The notes below the pieces were generated by a model. That model was not told the origin of the DNA. It worked only from the letters and a program-made list of their open reading frames with translations, and made no database searches. This document shows positions 63,477 to 64,000 of a stretch of 64,000 nt of DNA, one piece after another. How positions within the stretch are numbered: the stretch's first letter is position 1; every line of letters begins with the position of its first letter. Source of the stretch: Dyella_B sp035503745 (GTDB lineage: Bacteria; Pseudomonadota; Gammaproteobacteria; Xanthomonadales; Rhodanobacteraceae). Made by a program: the position numbers and the translations under genes. The stretch is from the NCBI RefSeq assembly GCF_035503745.1, contig NZ_DATJTC010000011.1, positions 1 through 64,000 on the forward strand. The letters are read 5' to 3'.

Positions 63477-64000
63477 TCAGGCGATGGCGACAGCGGCGCG
63501 CGGCGATTGCTCGGCGGCCATGCCCGCAAGCACGCGCTCCATGCGCACAAACACTTCACTCAGCTGCGCCGGCTGCGGCAGCAGCGTCAGGCGCATGTGG
63601 CGGCTGGTCGGTACGTTGAAGCTCGAACCGGGCACCACCAGTACCGATTCTTCTTCCAGCAGGCGCAGGGCGAACGCGTCGTCGCTGAAGTCGGCGATGT
63701 GATCGGTGCGCACGCGCGGAAACGCATACAGCGCGCCGCCCGGGGTCACCAGATCCAGAAATTGGCTGGTGGCCACGCCTTCGAGCACGGCTTTGCGCGC
63801 TTCGTGCAGGCGGCCGCCCGGCGCGGTGAGCGCATGGATGGTCGGGGTGTCGTGCAGCGCGGGAATCACCGCCCATTGCGCGGTGACATTGGCGCACAAG
63901 CGCAGCGCCGCCAGCAACTGCAGCGCATCGCGGTAATCGTGGGTGCGCGCCGGATCGCCCGAAAGGCTCAGCCAGCCCACGCGGTAACCGCAGGCGCGGT
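63477..64000 (-). CDS. AlaA-like class I aminotransferase (5' end outside window)
   Basis: Only the C-terminal 174 codons are visible. They begin RACGYRVGWLSLSGDP, which matches the segment just after the PLP-binding lysine of AlaA-type (glutamate-pyruvate) aminotransferases. GGALYAFPRVRTD, EEESVLVVPGSSFNVPTSRHMRLTLLP and the terminal region follow the family pattern. The N-terminal half with the lysine lies beyond the right edge. The call is aminotransferase with confidence; AlaA specifically is inference. Confidence 0.85.
   Translation of the reverse strand, partial: RACGYRVGWLSLSGDPARTHDYRDALQLLAALRLCANVTAQWAVIPALHDTPTIHALTAPGGRLHEARKAVLEGVATSQFLDLVTPGGALYAFPRVRTDHIADFSDDAFALRLLEEESVLVVPGSSFNVPTSRHMRLTLLPQPAQLSEVFVRMERVLAGMAAEQSPRAAVAIA

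Overview
The window is GC-rich chromosomal DNA from a gammaproteobacterium, most likely a member of the Xanthomonadales (Lysobacterales), probably Rhodanobacteraceae (Dyella/Luteibacter/Frateuria-like). This rests on the conserved ftsE-ftsX...rpoH and rho/trxA/rhlB neighbourhoods, the TonB receptor/TPR-sulfotransferase/PiuC group and the general protein character. It is an inference, since there is no rRNA gene here. I saw no insertion sequence, phage gene, CRISPR array or tRNA. Coding density is high and many genes overlap by 4 to 11 bases.

Region 1 (1-10641) is a hopanoid locus with a mevalonate pathway inside it. hpnI and a partial hpnJ (side-chain decoration) run leftward. A DUF2147 gene, mvaD, a phosphomevalonate kinase, a single gene fusing class II HMG-CoA reductase to mevalonate kinase, type I idi, hpnH and hpnB run rightward. 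Every step from HMG-CoA to IPP/DMAPP is therefore encoded next to hopanoid tailoring enzymes. The missing mvaS and the squalene/hopene genes may lie outside the window.

Region 2 (10765-17163) holds an M3 oligopeptidase lipoprotein, a roughly 400-base stretch with no recognisable gene, an AraC regulator and a bufferin-type RiPP operon: Cys-rich precursor, DUF692/MNIO enzyme and DUF2063 partner, with a divergent DoxX gene.

Region 3 (17184-30609) is mostly housekeeping: a LysE-type exporter, glutamate-cysteine ligase, a TctDE-like two-component system, rho with a long disordered N-terminus, trxA, rhlB, ftsEX, a response regulator whose first receiver domain is degenerate, ung and rpoH. The rpoH leader carries a sigma-E-like promoter whose -10 lies inside a perfect CIRCE (HrcA) operator, which ties two heat-shock circuits together.

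Region 4 (30649-42209) is a two-component system followed by an RND efflux operon of unusual order, RND-adaptor-outer membrane factor-RND. The two pump subunits are near-identical paralogues of exactly the same length.

Region 5 (42218-64000) holds priA, a palindromic pair of perfect DnaA boxes in an AT-rich spacer, a DUF3667 membrane protein, a MATE exporter, sppA, a lone ABC ATPase, small envelope proteins, an SDR, a DegV protein and a short AMP nucleosidase. These are followed by a TonB receptor with a TPR-sulfotransferase and a PiuC-type dioxygenase, a three-domain glutaredoxin/HesB-like/rhodanese protein, a repeat-bearing spacer, an LpxH-like phosphoesterase, an SGNH hydrolase and a partial AlaA-like aminotransferase.

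The strongest candidates for new biology are the fused HMGR-mevalonate kinase within a hopanoid cluster, the CIRCE/sigma-E leader of rpoH, and the bufferin-type metallophore operon. All functional calls come from reading motifs by eye; no database search was run.
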